Source: Bacteroidia bacterium
Lineage (GTDB): Bacteria > Bacteroidota > Bacteroidia > Flavobacteriales > Flavobacteriaceae
Assembly (NCBI GenBank): GCA_030428865.1
Contig: JAUIEK010000002.1
Coordinates: forward strand, 1 to 64,000
Direction of reading: 5' to 3'
Length of the DNA: 64,000 nucleotides
In this document: in pieces, positions 52,489 to 61,775 of the stretch
Numbering within the stretch: position 1 is the first letter of the stretch
Layout of the letters: each line of letters begins with the position of its first letter
Notes under the pieces: generated by a model
The model's input: only the letters and a program-made list of their open reading frames with translations
Database searches by the model: none
What the model was told of the DNA's origin: nothing
Translations under genes and position numbers: made by a program

Positions 52489-52878
52489 ATGAATATAGAA
52501 GGAGCAAGAGTTAGTACAACAAAATCAACAAAGGAGTTGTTTGATTTTTTTATAAATGTTAAAAATTTTGAGCAACTAATGCCAGAAAATACTCAGAAGT
52601 TTGAAGTAGAAGGAGAGTCATTTTTATTTGCGCTAAAAGGAATGCCAGAAATTCGGATGGTATTAAAAGAAAAAACACCTAATTCGCAAGTTGTTTTAGG
52701 TTCGGCTAGTAGTAAGTTGTCATTTTTTTTAACAGCTCAAATTACAGAAGCACCAGAAAACAAATCTGATGCACAATTGATTTTTAAAGGAGATTTTAAC
52801 TCAATGATGGCAATGATGGTCAAAAAACCTCTCACATCTTTTATTAATACATTAACACAGAACATAGCTAAATTGTAG
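52489..52878 (+). CDS. SRPBCC-fold protein
   Basis: 129 residues from the ATG 7 bp after the pyrE stop (MNIEGARVSTTKS). The pattern STKELFDFFINVKNFEQLMPEN at the start, strands in the middle and the C-terminal helix KKPLTSFINTLTQNIAKL fit the START/SRPBCC ligand-binding fold. Ligand unknown. The frame also extends 15 codons upstream into pyrE, which I do not use. It overlaps birA by 11 bp at the 3' ends. Confidence 0.75.
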   Translation: MNIEGARVSTTKSTKELFDFFINVKNFEQLMPENTQKFEVEGESFLFALKGMPEIRMVLKEKTPNSQVVLGSASSKLSFFLTAQITEAPENKSDAQLIFKGDFNSMMAMMVKKPLTSFINTLTQNIAKL

Positions 52879-53605
52879 CAAGAGTTACCTCTTTAGTATC
52901 AAATTCTGTGTAGCTTTCATCTTCTAATTTTACAATTAGTTTTCCTTCTTTGGAAACACTTGAGATTACTCCCATAAATTTTTGCTGATTTGAATTGATA
53001 AAAACACTAGGGATGTTTTTTCTATACAAAGAAGCAAGATATTCTTGATAGATACTCTCTAGTTTTTCTTGTTGCAAAGCCTGTAATTGTTTTTGTATAT
53101 TATCTGTAAGAGATTCTAGTATGTCATTAAGGTTGAACTCTTTTCCTAAAATATTTTTTAAGGAATTTGCATGAGGTAAATCAGCAGGGAAAACCTCTTG
53201 GTTTACATTTAATCCAACTCCAATAATAGCGTTTTTGATGTATTGTTTTTGAAAAGTAGTTTCAATTAACAACCCGCAAACTTTTTTATTATCTGCCATT
53301 ATGTCGTTTGGCCATTTAACTTTTAAATTAGGAACACATAAGCTCTCTAATGTCTTAAAAACGGCTAGAGAAATAGCGAAATTTAAGTATGGTTTTTGTT
53401 GGATTTCTAAATCGGAAAAATGTTTAAATATACTGAAAGTCAAGTTTTTAAAAGGTTCTGAAAACCAAGACTTGTTTACTTGTCCTCTTCCTTTTGTTTG
53501 AGAGTTAGCAACCACAACAGTAAAATCTTCTAATAATGTATTTCGTGCCAATTCTTTTAAAAAAGAATTAGTAGAATCGATGGCATTAAGTTTGATTATT
53601 TTCAA
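52868..53605 (-). CDS. birA: biotin--[acetyl-CoA-carboxylase] ligase
   Basis: 245 residues: the ligase domain only, with no N-terminal DNA-binding domain. The biotinyl-AMP loop TKGRGQVNKSWFSEPFKNL, VKWPNDIMAD and GVGLNVNQE are conserved. It attaches biotin to carboxyl carrier proteins but should not act as a repressor. Confidence 0.92.
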   Translation of the reverse strand: MKIIKLNAIDSTNSFLKELARNTLLEDFTVVVANSQTKGRGQVNKSWFSEPFKNLTFSIFKHFSDLEIQQKPYLNFAISLAVFKTLESLCVPNLKVKWPNDIMADNKKVCGLLIETTFQKQYIKNAIIGVGLNVNQEVFPADLPHANSLKNILGKEFNLNDILESLTDNIQKQLQALQQEKLESIYQEYLASLYRKNIPSVFINSNQQKFMGVISSVSKEGKLIVKLEDESYTEFDTKEVTLATI

Positions 53606-53663
53606 CTGTAAAGTAAACTATAAAGCGAGCGTGAAAATACGTTAAAGACTTACAAAAAAGTAA

Positions 53664-53671
53664 TAACTTTG
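53664..53671 (+). promoter_or_regulatory. candidate -7 box of the rsfS-ftsH run
   Basis: TAACTTTG matches TAnnTTTG and ends 22 bp before rsfS. The upstream element is weak (TTA at 53642-53644). Confidence 0.45.
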
Positions 53672-53693
53672 CTATAAACTTATAAATTTTTTA

Positions 53694-54062
53694 ATGACTA
53701 AAAAAACGGTTAGTATAGATGAATTAATCTCTGTTATTATTAAAGCAATTGACAACGTGAAAGGAGAAGATATTCAGCTATTGGATTTAAGAGAAATTGA
53801 TAATACAGTTTGTGACTATTTTATTATTTGCTCTGGAAATTCAAACACACAAGTAAATGCCATCTCAGGAGCAATTCAGAAAATTGTTAGTAAAGAACTT
53901 AAAGACAAGCCCTGGCATGTAGAGGGGCAAAATAATTCCGAATGGGTTTTAATGGATTATGTTAATGTTGTAGTGCATATTTTTCAAAAGCATGTGCGTG
54001 AATTTTACGACATAGAAAGCCTTTGGGGAGATGCAAAAGTTACCCAAATAAACCCAGTTTAA
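53694..54062 (+). CDS. rsfS: ribosomal silencing factor RsfS
   Basis: 122 residues of the Iojap/RsfS family (ELISVIIKAIDNVKGEDIQLLDLREI, CDYFIICSGNSNTQVNAI, KPWHVEG, WVLMDYVNVVVHIF). It binds ribosomal protein L14 and blocks subunit joining in starvation. It is the first gene of the run leading to ftsH and phospholipid genes; the gap to ftsH is 23 bp. Confidence 0.93.
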   Translation: MTKKTVSIDELISVIIKAIDNVKGEDIQLLDLREIDNTVCDYFIICSGNSNTQVNAISGAIQKIVSKELKDKPWHVEGQNNSEWVLMDYVNVVVHIFQKHVREFYDIESLWGDAKVTQINPV

Positions 54063-54085
54063 TTTAAAATTTGATAGAAAAACGA

Positions 54086-56041
54086 ATGAGCGATAATAAA
54101 AATACAAACCCAAATGCGCCTAAACTCAAGTTTAATATGTACTGGATTTATGGCATTATTCTTATTGCATTTATTGGTATTAGTTTCTTAAATAATGGTG
54201 TTTTATCAGCCAAGAAAATATCTACAAATAAATTTTTTGAAATCTTAGAATCCAATGATATAGCTAAGATTTTAATCATCAACAAAAATATAGCGGAAGT
54301 ATATATTAAGCCTGAATCTTTAGATAAGGAAAAATATAAGTCAATAACCAATTCTGCCTTCTTTAGAAAAGGTTCTCCTTTATATGAATATAATTTTGGT
54401 GATTTACAGAATTTCGAGAACAGATTAATGAATTATAAAGAAAGATACGATTTGGATTTTGATACAAATTCAGACAGTAGAGGCAGTTTCTTAGATTCAG
54501 TTATAAGTTTCTTACCATTTATACTTTTAATTGCCATTTGGATATTCTTTATGAGAAGAATGTCTGGAGCTGGTTCTGGAGGAGGAGCTGGAGGTCAGAT
54601 TTTTAATATAGGAAAATCTAAAGCTCGTCTTTTTGATAAAAACACAAAGGTAAAAACAAGCTTCAAAGATGTAGCAGGTTTAGAAGGAGCAAAAGAAGAA
54701 GTACAAGAAATAGTAGATTTTCTAAAAAGTCCAGAAAAATATACGGCATTAGGAGGTAAAATTCCAAAAGGAGCATTATTAGTTGGTCCTCCAGGTACGG
54801 GTAAAACTTTACTGGCAAAAGCAGTTGCGGGTGAGGCGGGAGTTCCATTCTTTTCTTTGTCAGGTTCTGATTTTGTAGAAATGTTTGTAGGAGTGGGAGC
54901 TTCTAGAGTTAGAGATCTTTTTAAGCAAGCACAACAAAAGGCGCCTTCTATCATTTTTATTGATGAAATTGATGCAATTGGTAGAGCCAGAGGAAAAAAC
55001 AGTATGACAGGAGGCAATGACGAAAGAGAAAATACCCTTAATCAGTTACTGACAGAAATGGATGGATTTGGTACTGATACAAATGTGATTGTATTGGCAG
55101 CTACTAACCGTGCAGATGTTCTTGATAAAGCCCTTATGCGTGCTGGTCGTTTTGATCGTCAAGTTTATGTAGATCTACCAGATTTAAACGAACGAAAAGC
55201 CATTTTTGAGGTGCATATCAAAACTTTAAAACTAGCAAAAGATGTTAATTTAGAGTTTTTAGCTCAGCAAACTCCAGGTTTCTCAGGTGCAGATATTGCA
55301 AATATGTGTAATGAAGCCGCATTAAATGCAGCTAGAAAAGACAAGAAATCAATTCATCATCAAGATTTTTTAGATGCAGTAGATAGAATTATAGGCGGAC
55401 TGGAAAAGAAGAATAAAGTTATTACACCTAAAGAAAAAAAGACAATCGCTTACCATGAGGCAGGTCATGCAACTGTGAGTTGGATGTTAGAACATGCAGC
55501 TCCTCTTGTAAAAGTAACTATAGTTCCTCGAGGGCAGAGTTTGGGTGCTGCTTGGTATTTGCCAGCAGAGAGAATGATTGTTCAAACTGAGCAAATGCTA
55601 GATGAAATGTGTGCAACATTAGGTGGTAGAGCGGCAGAAAAACTAATGTTTAATAAGATATCTACAGGTGCACTAAATGATTTGGAGAAAGTAACAAAGC
55701 AAGCAAGAGCCATTGTTACTATTTATGGTCTTAATGATAAGGTGGGTAATATTACTTATTATGACTCATCAGGAATGGATTCTTTTGTAAAGCCTTATAG
55801 TGAAGAGACAGCAAAAACAATTGATGAAGAGATTCGTAATATGGTTGAGGCTCAATACCAAAGAGCAATTAAAATTTTAGGAGACAATAAAGATAAATTA
55901 ATTACCTTGGCTGAGTTGCTTCTAGAAAAAGAGGTAATCTTTAAGGACGATCTTGAGAGAATCTTTGGAAAGAGACCTTTTGAAGAAGAGTTACTTAAAG
56001 AAAGAGAAGATTCAAAAGAGGAGGCGACAGAAGCAAATTAA
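54086..56041 (+). CDS. ftsH: ATP-dependent zinc metalloprotease FtsH
   Basis: 651 residues from the ATG giving MSDNKNTNP; a TTG five codons earlier is less likely. Two transmembrane segments (about 17-34 and 140-158) enclose an outside domain. Then come the AAA ATPase (Walker A GPPGTGKT about 234, Walker [35 protein letters not shown]) and the zinc protease with HEAGH (about 456). It degrades membrane and regulatory proteins. Confidence 0.96.
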   Translation: MSDNKNTNPNAPKLKFNMYWIYGIILIAFIGISFLNNGVLSAKKISTNKFFEILESNDIAKILIINKNIAEVYIKPESLDKEKYKSITNSAFFRKGSPLYEYNFGDLQNFENRLMNYKERYDLDFDTNSDSRGSFLDSVISFLPFILLIAIWIFFMRRMSGAGSGGGAGGQIFNIGKSKARLFDKNTKVKTSFKDVAGLEGAKEEVQEIVDFLKSPEKYTALGGKIPKGALLVGPPGTGKTLLAKAVAGEAGVPFFSLSGSDFVEMFVGVGASRVRDLFKQAQQKAPSIIFIDEIDAIGRARGKNSMTGGNDERENTLNQLLTEMDGFGTDTNVIVLAATNRADVLDKALMRAGRFDRQVYVDLPDLNERKAIFEVHIKTLKLAKDVNLEFLAQQTPGFSGADIANMCNEAALNAARKDKKSIHHQDFLDAVDRIIGGLEKKNKVITPKEKKTIAYHEAGHATVSWMLEHAAPLVKVTIVPRGQSLGAAWYLPAERMIVQTEQMLDEMCATLGGRAAEKLMFNKISTGALNDLEKVTKQARAIVTIYGLNDKVGNITYYDSSGMDSFVKPYSEETAKTIDEEIRNMVEAQYQRAIKILGDNKDKLITLAELLLEKEVIFKDDLERIFGKRPFEEELLKEREDSKEEATEAN

Positions 56042-56046
56042 TTTTA

Positions 56047-56634
56047 ATGAGTTTTTTTAAAAAGCTGTTTAACAAAGTATCATCAAAAGAGAAAAGAGCA
56101 AAAGAAGAAGAGGTTTTTTTGTCTTTTGATGATGCTTTTGTCCATAATTTTATACAAAAAGGAGGTAAATTTTTATATTGTACTGCAGCAAAGGAGGTTG
56201 AGTCTAATCTGGAAAAGATTATACAAGAAAACAATTGGTCTAAAATTGTTTGTGTGAATAATGATTTATCTACTTACATCCAAAGATCTGAAGCAAAAGT
56301 GATAAGTCAATATTCTAATAATCTTCCTTTTTTTACTACTTGTGAGCACTTGATTTCAGATAACGGAGATATATTATTTTCGTCCAATCAAATTGGCAGT
56401 GAAAAATTGGCTAATATGAGTAAAAATTTTATTGTTTTTGCAACTACAAGTCAATTAGTAAAAGATACAGGACAAGGCTTAACAGGAATTAAATCTAACG
56501 CAAAAGGAGTTATTCCTACAAATATTAGCGCAATAAAGAATTACCAAATTCAACAAGATTCTTCTGATGATTTTTTGAGTTACGGAAACAGTAATTCAAA
56601 AAACTTATATTTGCTACTGCTAGAAGATTTTTAG
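56047..56634 (+). CDS. LUD-domain (LutC/YkgG-like) protein
   Basis: 195 residues. The core TTCEHLISDNGDILFSSNQIGSEKLANMSKN followed by FIVFATTSQLVKD is the LUD (DUF162) pattern of LutC and related proteins. LutC works with LutA and LutB in lactate oxidation, but neither gene is here. Instead it sits 5 bp after ftsH and 1 bp before cdsA, so its role is probably different. No signal or membrane segment. Confidence 0.8.
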   Translation: MSFFKKLFNKVSSKEKRAKEEEVFLSFDDAFVHNFIQKGGKFLYCTAAKEVESNLEKIIQENNWSKIVCVNNDLSTYIQRSEAKVISQYSNNLPFFTTCEHLISDNGDILFSSNQIGSEKLANMSKNFIVFATTSQLVKDTGQGLTGIKSNAKGVIPTNISAIKNYQIQQDSSDDFLSYGNSNSKNLYLLLLEDF

Positions 56635-56635
56635 A

Positions 56636-57436
56636 ATGCAAAACCTTTACTTAAGAGGAATTTCAGGCCTTGTTTATGTTCTCCTCTTTACTTTTTCTAT
56701 TTTATACTCAGAGGAATCGTACCTTTTTATAACGTATTTTTTTGGCTTAGTGTGCATTAGAGAATTTATGCATTTAACGTCTTTTAAAAATATAATTCCA
56801 TATCTATTATTTACTGTTATAACGTATTTTATTTTATTTAAAAGAGACTTCATTCAAGGAGAGTTATTGTTTTTAATAATTACCCTTTCAGGCTCTGTAC
56901 AATTGATTATTCAATTATTTTTTCAACAAAAGAAAAAATATCCTAATACGTTATTTCAAAAGTTTGATATAAGTTTACGATACTTAATTTTTTCATTAGC
57001 GTTTCTATTGTATCTGCCATTTTACAATAACTCTTATAACCCATATACCGTATTATCTCTTGTAATATTAATATGGAGTAATGATAGTTTTGCTTTTTTA
57101 ATTGGTAAGAATTTTGGAAAACACAAATTACTTTCTAATGTTTCTCCTAAGAAAACAATAGAAGGGTTTATTGGAGGAATTGTTTTTACGCTTTTTACAT
57201 CTTATATTATTTCTTTATATCTAGATCATTTTTCATTGTTTCATTGGCTAATAATTGGGCTGATTGCGTCTGTATTAGGCACTATTGGAGACTTAGTAGA
57301 GTCTAAATTTAAAAGGCAAGCGAAAGCAAAAGATAGTGGGCATATCATGCCTGGACATGGAGGATTATTAGATAGATTAGACAGCTTGTTGTTTGTTGCT
57401 CCATTTGTATATTTGTACATACATTACATAATTTAA
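56636..57436 (+). CDS. cdsA: phosphatidate cytidylyltransferase
   Basis: 266 residues with about seven to eight transmembrane segments. The family signature lies near the C-terminus: LVESKFKRQAKAKDSGHIMPGHGG with LLDRLDS, preceded by NDSFAFLIGKNFGKHKL and SPKKTIEGFIGG. It makes CDP-diacylglycerol, the common precursor of phospholipids. psd follows after one base. Confidence 0.93.
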   Translation: MQNLYLRGISGLVYVLLFTFSILYSEESYLFITYFFGLVCIREFMHLTSFKNIIPYLLFTVITYFILFKRDFIQGELLFLIITLSGSVQLIIQLFFQQKKKYPNTLFQKFDISLRYLIFSLAFLLYLPFYNNSYNPYTVLSLVILIWSNDSFAFLIGKNFGKHKLLSNVSPKKTIEGFIGGIVFTLFTSYIISLYLDHFSLFHWLIIGLIASVLGTIGDLVESKFKRQAKAKDSGHIMPGHGGLLDRLDSLLFVAPFVYLYIHYII

Positions 57437-57437
57437 T

Positions 57438-58097
57438 ATGTTTCACTTTCATAAGGAAGGCTATAAGATCATAGCCGTTACAGCTTTAATTACATTTGGC
57501 GGAATTTTACTAGCTCATTATTATATCGGGAATTTTTGGTTGATGAAATCTGTTCAGCTAGTACTCTTAGTGTTTTTAGTTTTAATTCTTCAATTTTTTA
57601 GAAACCCAAAACGCTTAACGCAGATTAATGACGATCAAATTATAGCCCCTGTAGATGGTAAAGTTGTGGTAATTGAAGAGGTAGAAGAAACAGAGTATTT
57701 TAAAGATAAACGATTACAAGTATCAATCTTTATGTCTCCTATCAATGTTCATGTAACACGCTATGCGTTAAGTGGAGTTGTAAAATACAGTAAATATCAT
57801 CCAGGAAAATACTTAGTAGCTTGGCACCCAAAAGCTTCTACAGATAATGAAAGAACAACTATTGTGGTAGAAAACAATACATTTGGAGAAGTTTTATACA
57901 GGCAAATAGCAGGAGCATTGGCTAAAAGAATTGTAAATTACGCTGTAGAAGGACAAAAAGTTATTCAAGGTACAGATGCAGGGTTTATTAAATTTGGAAG
58001 TAGAGTAGATGTTTTTCTTCCTTTAGGAACGCCGCTTCGAGTAAAATTAGGGGATAAAGTAAAAGGAGGAATTCAAGTAATTGCAGAAAAGAAATAA
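57438..58097 (+). CDS. psd: phosphatidylserine decarboxylase (archaetidylserine-type short form)
   Basis: 219 residues. Segments PVDGKVVVIEEVEET, MSPINVHVTRYALSG and the self-cleavage site FIKFGSRVDVFLP are present; cleavage at Gly-Ser would make the pyruvoyl group. It turns phosphatidylserine into phosphatidylethanolamine. One or two hydrophobic segments at the N-terminus (about 10-50) anchor it. Its stop overlaps the ACBP start by one base (TAATG). Confidence 0.93.
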   Translation: MFHFHKEGYKIIAVTALITFGGILLAHYYIGNFWLMKSVQLVLLVFLVLILQFFRNPKRLTQINDDQIIAPVDGKVVVIEEVEETEYFKDKRLQVSIFMSPINVHVTRYALSGVVKYSKYHPGKYLVAWHPKASTDNERTTIVVENNTFGEVLYRQIAGALAKRIVNYAVEGQKVIQGTDAGFIKFGSRVDVFLPLGTPLRVKLGDKVKGGIQVIAEKK

Positions 58098-58375
58098 TGC
58101 TATCAAAACTAGACACACAATTCGAAAAAGCTTTTAATCAACTATCTGATTTTAATAAAGCGTTGCCACCTGATGTAATGCTCAAATTATATGCCTTCTA
58201 CAAACAAGCAACAACAGGAGACTCCATACAGTTTAATGAAGAGTCAGATATGAAAGACGCATTTAAGTTTAACGCTTGGACACAGTTAAATGGAATGACT
58301 AAGAATAAAGCAAAAAAGGAATATATAGCGTTAGCAAATTCAATTTTAGAAACAAAATTAAAATCGAAATTATGA
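58097..58375 (+). CDS. acyl-CoA-binding protein
   Basis: 92 residues, the usual size of ACBP. FEKAFNQLSDFNKALPPDVMLKLYAFYKQAT and FNAWTQLNGMTKNKAKKEYIAL carry the conserved Tyr, Lys and Trp that hold the CoA head group. It carries or protects long-chain acyl-CoA. The domain is best known from eukaryotes. Its overlap with psd and the next gene places it in phospholipid metabolism. Confidence 0.92.
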   Translation: MLSKLDTQFEKAFNQLSDFNKALPPDVMLKLYAFYKQATTGDSIQFNEESDMKDAFKFNAWTQLNGMTKNKAKKEYIALANSILETKLKSKL

Positions 58376-58998
58376 AAAAAACTGGCAAATTATTAGTGAT
58401 CCTTTTTATAGGAGTTCAATTATTAGCTTGTAAAACAGATAAAAAAGAGGCGTCAGAATCACAACCGAAAACCACGCAAAAGTCTAACGCAGCCTATGTG
58501 TTAAATGATGCCAAGAAAAGTGTTGAATGGATTGCTTATAAAACAACAGAAAAAATACCTGTAAAAGCAAAGTTTAAAAAAGTAAATATTACTGGTGGAG
58601 GAGAAGGGAACACAGTTAAAGAAGCAATAAACAATGCAGAATTTTCGATTCCTGTTAGCTCAATTTTTACGGCTGATACAAGTAGAGATTATAAAATAAG
58701 AAAGTTCTTTTTTGGCGTGATGGAAAACACCAATTTCCTGTCAGGAAAACTAATGATTGATACTGATTCTACAGGTTACGCAAACATTACAATGAATGGA
58801 ATTACTAAAAAATTACCATTTGATTATACTATTCAGAGTAAAGAATTCAAAATGGAAGCTACAATGAATATTTTGAATTGGAATGCTCAATCATCAATAG
58901 ATTCACTAAATGCTGCCTGCAAAGAACTTCATAAAGGTCTTGATGGGGTTAGCAAAACATGGTCTGAAGTGGCGATTAAAGCGACAGTTACGTTTTAA
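58372..58998 (+). CDS. YceI-family lipoprotein
   Basis: 208 residues. A lipobox (QLLAC, then KTDKKE) is followed by a YceI-like beta-barrel (SVEWIAYKTTEKIPVKAKFKKVNI, then NTNFLSGKLMID). YceI proteins bind isoprenoid or other lipids in the periplasm. It overlaps the ACBP gene by ATGA and ends the run. Confidence 0.82.
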   Translation: MKKTGKLLVILFIGVQLLACKTDKKEASESQPKTTQKSNAAYVLNDAKKSVEWIAYKTTEKIPVKAKFKKVNITGGGEGNTVKEAINNAEFSIPVSSIFTADTSRDYKIRKFFFGVMENTNFLSGKLMIDTDSTGYANITMNGITKKLPFDYTIQSKEFKMEATMNILNWNAQSSIDSLNAACKELHKGLDGVSKTWSEVAIKATVTF

Positions 58999-59055
58999 TA
59001 AGAACTAAGAAAAAAATCAAATCTGAGTTACAAAGCTGCAATAATATTGTGGCTT

Positions 59056-59949
59056 TTACTTATTAGAGAGTTCTGTTAAGGCTTTGTTTAAAGAAGGAAA
59101 GTTAAAACCAAAACCATTATCGATAAGTTTTTGAGACGAAACTCTAGATCCTTTTAATAAAATTACTGCCATTTTGCCAAAAAATAACTTTAATAAAAAA
59201 GCAGGAATACCAATTTTTAAAAAAGGTCTACCAAACTTTTTAGCAAGTATTTTTGAAAAAGAAAAATTTGTATGATGTTCTGGAGCAACTGCATTAAAAG
59301 TTCCAGTAATTTTTCCTTCAATAATTTCTGTATAAATTTTACAAAGATCCTCAATATGAATCCAGGGCATAAACTGTTTACCAGAACCTAAAGGTGTTAT
59401 AATTGGAGTAATCATCTTTGATAAAGCGCCACCTTTTTCACTTAAAACAACACCTGTTCTTACAATGCTAGTGTCAATCCTTAGTGTTTCAAATTGTAGA
59501 GCAGTTTTTTCCCATTCTTTGCATACCGTGCCTAAAAAATCATTAGCAGTTTTGTCATTTTCTTTAAAAATAATATCCGTTGTTATGTTTCCATAATATC
59601 CTGTTCCAGAAGCAGTAATGAAACCTTTTAGCGGAATTTTTAATTCTTTTACTTTATCAAATAAAAGTTGCGTACTTTTTACTCGGCTATCTAGAATTTC
59701 TTGTTTTCGTTTTTTGCTCCATCGCTTTTCTGCTACACCAGCTCCAGCCAAATGAATTATAAAATCTATACCTTTTAAAGCCTTATCATCTATTTCGTTG
59801 TTGTTAACATCCCATAAAAAAGTTTGTATATCTTTTCGTTGATTACTTTTTCTACTGAGAATAGAAACTTTATATCCTTTTTCTAGTAGTTTAGGAATTA
59901 AAGCTTGCCCTACTAAACCTGTACCTCCTGTAATTAGAATGTTTGCCAT
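59056..59949 (-). CDS. TIGR01777-family NAD(P)-dependent epimerase-like protein
   Basis: 297 residues of an extended SDR. Cofactor loop ILITGGTGLVGQAL, HLAGAGVAEKRWSKKRKQEILDSRV (typical of TIGR01777), and TASGTGYYG with the catalytic Tyr. Members such as YfcH are often linked to cell division inhibition in old annotation; the reaction is unknown. It lies 9 bp downstream of the next gene on the same strand. Confidence 0.88.
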   Translation of the reverse strand: MANILITGGTGLVGQALIPKLLEKGYKVSILSRKSNQRKDIQTFLWDVNNNEIDDKALKGIDFIIHLAGAGVAEKRWSKKRKQEILDSRVKSTQLLFDKVKELKIPLKGFITASGTGYYGNITTDIIFKENDKTANDFLGTVCKEWEKTALQFETLRIDTSIVRTGVVLSEKGGALSKMITPIITPLGSGKQFMPWIHIEDLCKIYTEIIEGKITGTFNAVAPEHHTNFSFSKILAKKFGRPFLKIGIPAFLLKLFFGKMAVILLKGSRVSSQKLIDNGFGFNFPSLNKALTELSNK

Positions 59950-59958
59950 ATCTAACTG

Positions 59959-61296
59959 TCATTTATCAAACTTCCAGAAAGGAATAGTAATCCATCTTCT
60001 GTTTAAGGTATCTTTTTTGTTTTTACGGATGTATTTTCGCATAATTTTTAGCAAATGCTCTCCTTCTTCTAGCTTTTTTATATTGATATAGGTCTCGAAC
60101 CCTAAGTTTTTATGGTTGTCTGTTGTAGAAATAAAGTGAGAGTTATATGATGCGGTATCAATTTTAAGGGAATATATTTCATTAAAAGTTTTATATAGAG
60201 CTCTTTGAAGACTGTCTCTTTTTTTTCTAGAAATGTTTGCTCTATTCGAAAAGTAAATTTCAGATCTTAATCCTCTTTCATCTATGTCAGGTTTTAGGCC
60301 AGGATTGTAGCTATACAAGCGATCTTCCATATCTTCATCAAAAACAATAAACACTTTTAGATAATTATCTGTTATAACTTTTGATTGGATGGTTGCTTGT
60401 TTAATAAAATCATTATCCTTGATAATTAAATCTTCGTAATTACCTAGATTGGCATGGTAGCTTGAAGAGTTTTTCTTTATATCAATATAATTTGAGTTGT
60501 TATACTTAAAGCTACTTAAGTACAAGATTCCTATATACACAGGAACTAAAATAAAGCTAAGACGTTTGCCAAATTTATTGTCAAGAAAATTGTAAACTAA
60601 AGGTCTGTACAGAAAAGATAAAGTGACAATACTAAATATTCTATATACAGGAAAGTAAAGTTTACTTGTCCACTTTTTTCGCTTTAAAAAACCTTGCGTA
60701 ATAAAGTCAATAAAAGTTAAAAGCATTCCAAGTAAAGTGAATAGAATTAGGCAAACACCAGTGATATTAAGAACATTTTCTAATGCTCCTGTGTAATCAT
60801 TGTTTAAAAAGACAAAAACAATAATGAGTATAAGAACAATAAAAAGGAGGCTTGCCAGAAAATAAAAAACAAAAAGAAAAGAAATAGCAAAAAGAATACT
60901 ACAGTAATCTTCTAAGGTAGCAATGTATTTATCAAAAGAGCCAATTTTTTTCTTAAGGTAATTTGTGAATTTTGTGGAGTACTTTAACTCATTATAATCA
61001 ATATCTCCAGAAACATACCGCAACCCAAGTGCGCCAATCCATAAGCCACGTAAAATAACATGAATTAGTAGATTAGAAATTAAAATCCAACAACAAACTT
61101 CTGCAGCAAACCATAGTAAGGTTTCCACTAATCTACTTTTATGATGTGCAATATCTAGTTGTAAATCAATATGGCCAATGGCAGAGAATAATCCGAAAAT
61201 AGCAAAACCAGAAATAAGTAATTCTAGTTGCCAGCTTTCTTGTTGTAATTTATCTAGAAGTTGTTTAAAAGAAGAATGATTGTAATCTTTGCTCAT
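59959..61296 (-). CDS. large membrane protein of unknown function
   Basis: 445 residues. Hydrophobic segments lie at about 25-45, 63-85, 130-160, 175-200, 215-235 and 243-262; then a soluble C-terminal domain of about 180 residues (DNDFIKQATIQSKV, IFVFDEDMEDRLYSYNPGLKPDIDERGLRSE, ending RRWITIPFWKFDK) follows. I recognise no family. It starts 91 bp downstream of the DUF6249 gene, beyond a terminator, so it probably has its own promoter; it forms a pair with the TIGR01777 epimerase gene. Confidence 0.75.
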   Translation of the reverse strand: MSKDYNHSSFKQLLDKLQQESWQLELLISGFAIFGLFSAIGHIDLQLDIAHHKSRLVETLLWFAAEVCCWILISNLLIHVILRGLWIGALGLRYVSGDIDYNELKYSTKFTNYLKKKIGSFDKYIATLEDYCSILFAISFLFVFYFLASLLFIVLILIIVFVFLNNDYTGALENVLNITGVCLILFTLLGMLLTFIDFITQGFLKRKKWTSKLYFPVYRIFSIVTLSFLYRPLVYNFLDNKFGKRLSFILVPVYIGILYLSSFKYNNSNYIDIKKNSSSYHANLGNYEDLIIKDNDFIKQATIQSKVITDNYLKVFIVFDEDMEDRLYSYNPGLKPDIDERGLRSEIYFSNRANISRKKRDSLQRALYKTFNEIYSLKIDTASYNSHFISTTDNHKNLGFETYINIKKLEEGEHLLKIMRKYIRKNKKDTLNRRWITIPFWKFDK

Positions 61297-61340
61297 AGTA
61301 AACTAAATTACCTAAATATACAGACTTTATGTAAAACAAA

Positions 61341-61366
61341 AAACATCGCATTTGCGATGTTTTTTT
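61341..61366 (-). terminator. rho-independent terminator of the DUF6249 gene
   Basis: A stem ACATCGC/GCGATGT with a 4-nt loop is flanked by A-runs and T-runs. It lies 22 bp downstream of the DUF6249 gene on the minus strand, in front of the next gene. Confidence 0.8.
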
Positions 61367-61387
61367 ACCAGTTTTATGAGTGTTTTT

Positions 61388-61732
61388 TTATTCTTTATCT
61401 AACTTTTTAGTAAGTGTAAAGCCTACGAATAATCCAATTCCTGCGGTTAAAAAGATAACTCCTGGGTATAAAGCTTCTTCATCAACGTTAAGTATGTTAT
61501 CTAGAAGCATTGCAGTTAATATCCCAGTGCCAATGCCTGTTAAAAGAACAGAAAGGTTTAAGATAAAAACTTTCCAAAATGGTGCAGGATTTTTTTCTGC
61601 TCCTTTTGCAAAAATAGAAGCATCAGCTCCTTTTTCTATTAATGCCAATCGCTCCTTATTTCTTGTAGAGAAGAATAAATAGAAAACTCCAAAGATAGAT
61701 CCAAATATAATTGCTAAAACGGCAACTTCCAT
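61388..61732 (-). CDS. DUF6249-like membrane protein
   Basis: 114 residues. One transmembrane segment at the N-terminus (about 3-21) is followed by NKERLALIEKGADASIF (an ERLALIEKG pattern common in DUF6249) and two more transmembrane segments (about 52-74 and 87-106). No function is known. It is divergent from the ECF sigma gene across 139 bp with a shared palindromic promoter region, so it may be controlled by, or modulate, this sigma factor. Confidence 0.8.
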   Translation of the reverse strand: MEVAVLAIIFGSIFGVFYLFFSTRNKERLALIEKGADASIFAKGAEKNPAPFWKVFILNLSVLLTGIGTGILTAMLLDNILNVDEEALYPGVIFLTAGIGLFVGFTLTKKLDKE

Positions 61733-61775
61733 AATTTTTATTTTTTAAGGTTTATTAATGATATTTGCTTGGTAT

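Noticed and set aside
54595-55017. 140-codon open frame on the strand opposite to ftsH
   Set aside because: It lies fully inside the conserved ATPase region of ftsH and has no recognisable protein features; it is a shadow frame. The same holds for the other antisense frames, such as those inside gcvP and dnaK.
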